Shown piece after piece: positions 63,187 through 64,000 of a stretch of DNA of 64,000 nucleotides. This stretch comes from Pseudomonas citronellolis. Its GTDB lineage: Bacteria; Pseudomonadota; Gammaproteobacteria; Pseudomonadales; Pseudomonadaceae. The notes beneath the pieces are model-generated. The model searched no databases and was not told the DNA's origin. It was given only the letters and a program-made list of their open reading frames with translations. Position numbers and translations under genes: made by a program. Each line of letters opens with the position of its first letter. Position 1 is the first letter of the stretch. The stretch lies in assembly GCF_900112375.1 (NCBI RefSeq), contig NZ_FOLS01000010.1, forward strand, positions 1 to 64,000, given 5' to 3'.

Positions 63187-64000
63187 CTACCCTTCGCCAC
63201 GGCGACCGCGGGCAGGACGTCCGCACCCTGCAGAACCGGCTCAACGACCGCATCAAGGCTGGCCTCGACACCACCGGCCTGTTCGACGACGCCACTGAGG
63301 CGGCCGTGCGCGCCTTCCAGCTCATCGCCGGCCTGGTCGACGACGGCGTCGTCGGACCTAAAACCCAGGCCGCTCTGACCGGGCAGAGCACCGCGCTGCT
63401 GCTGGGTGCCGGCAGCCTGGCCGCCGCCGCCCAGCGCCTGGGCCTGCCGCTGGCCACCGTCTACGCGGTCAACGAGGTGGAGTCGGCCGGCGCCGGCTTC
63501 CTGGGCAACGGCAGACCGAAGATTCTCTTCGAGCGGCACCAGATGTACCGCCAGCTCTGCACGCCGCGCCACCCTGACGACGACGTGGCCGCGCTGAAGC
63601 GCCACGCCGACGAGCTCGCCGCACAGTACCCGAGCCTGGTCAACCGGACGCCGGGCGGCTATGCCGGCGGCACCGCGGAGCACCAGCGCCTGGCCCAGGC
63701 CCGCCTGATCGACGACACCGCGGCCCTGGAGTCGGCAAGCTGGGGCGCCTTCCAGATCATGGGCTACCACGCCACCCGCCTGGGCTACGAGAGCGTGCAG
63801 GCCTTCGCCGCAGCCATGGCCACCAGCGAAGCCGCGCAGTTCGATGCGTTCGTGCGCTTCATCGACGCCGACGCGGCCCTGATGAAGGCCCTGAAGGCCC
63901 GCAAGTGGGACCAGTTCGCCAAGCTCTACAACGGCCCGGACTACGCCCGGAACCTGTACGACGTGAAGCTGCAGCGCGCCTACGAGCGCTATGCCGACAG
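63183..64000 (+). CDS. Phage endolysin, N-acetylmuramidase (truncated by window edge)
   Basis: At least 272 residues; runs off the right edge near its expected end. N-terminal peptidoglycan-binding domain (LRHGDRGQDVRTLQNRL ... FDDATEAAVRAFQ ... DGVVGPKTQAAL), then the N-acetylmuramidase domain with the likely catalytic Glu in YAVNEVESAGAGFL, followed by KILFERHQMYRQL, ESASWGAFQIMGYHATRLGY and FVRFIDADAALMKALKARKWDQFAKLYNGP. Cleaves the glycan backbone for lysis. No signal peptide, so it needs the holin. It replaces the unrelated gpK lysozyme of P2. Confidence 0.94.
   Translation, partial: MTTLRHGDRGQDVRTLQNRLNDRIKAGLDTTGLFDDATEAAVRAFQLIAGLVDDGVVGPKTQAALTGQSTALLLGAGSLAAAAQRLGLPLATVYAVNEVESAGAGFLGNGRPKILFERHQMYRQLCTPRHPDDDVAALKRHADELAAQYPSLVNRTPGGYAGGTAEHQRLAQARLIDDTAALESASWGAFQIMGYHATRLGYESVQAFAAAMATSEAAQFDAFVRFIDADAALMKALKARKWDQFAKLYNGPDYARNLYDVKLQRAYERYAD

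Larger units (their letters stand above)
55031..64000 (+). mobile_element. P2/phiCTX-like prophage, left part (continues beyond window)
   Basis: From tRNA-Thr the order is: about 1 kb non-coding, Q and P (minus), O, N, M, L, X, two membrane/holin-type genes and an endolysin (plus). This is the P2 head-gene layout. No integrase, repressor or replication gene lies between the tRNA and Q. As I recall, phiCTX has attP next to cos and a cargo gene before Q, so integrase and early genes would be at the far end outside the window. Here the cargo slot has no credible gene. Confidence 0.88.

Overview
The window is chromosomal DNA of a GC-rich Pseudomonas. The order typA - thiI - glnA - MscS channel - ntrBC - trmL - secB - grxC - rhodanese - gpmI - envC - ctpA - his genes - asmA - mutY - yggX - tRNA-Phe - amino-acid ABC transporter - emrAB-type efflux - tRNA-Thr is, as I remember it, the order found in the P. 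aeruginosa lineage. Codon third positions are strongly G/C, so almost every gene carries long open shadow frames on the other strand. Two accessory blocks flank this core.

Left block (1-10.3 kb): a truncated IS4-family transposase, two AT-rich small genes that look like immunity genes, and a very large two-partner-secreted CdiA-type protein (about 2660 residues) with a nuclease-like C-terminal tail. No CdiB/TpsB transporter gene is present. A DUF746 zinc-ribbon gene is divergent from cdiA.

Core block (10.3-55.0 kb): nitrogen assimilation (sigma-54/NtrC-controlled glnA, and ntrBC with its own NtrC-type site), tRNA thiolation and modification (thiI, trmL), protein export and redox (secB, grxC, rhodanese), glycolysis (gpmI), septal peptidoglycan hydrolysis (envC, ctpA, divergent deacetylase), histidine biosynthesis (hisB-hisH-DUF2164-hisA-hisF) followed by two tandem orphan solute-binding proteins, a PanZ-like acetyltransferase, an FAD oxidoreductase, an asmA-mutY-yggX overlap cluster, an LtaS-like sulfatase, a complete polar amino-acid ABC transporter, and a MarR-controlled tripartite efflux operon with two 12-bp palindromic operators. 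The longer intergenic gaps hold dispersed palindromic repeats, a three-copy repeat near 24.6-24.8 kb and a cluster of DnaA-box-like 9-mers after ntrC.

Right block (55.0-64.0 kb, running off the end): the left part of a P2/phiCTX-like prophage next to tRNA-Thr. It holds portal (Q) and terminase (P) genes on the minus strand. Scaffold (O), capsid (N), small terminase (M), head completion (L), tail X, two membrane/holin-type proteins and an N-acetylmuramidase endolysin follow on the plus strand. The roughly 1-kb gap between the tRNA and Q contains the most striking unexplained structure: twelve exact GGTAAT/ATTACC copies in 274 bp, often spaced about one helical turn apart. It is followed by a candidate P2-type cos sequence in the expected place and orientation.
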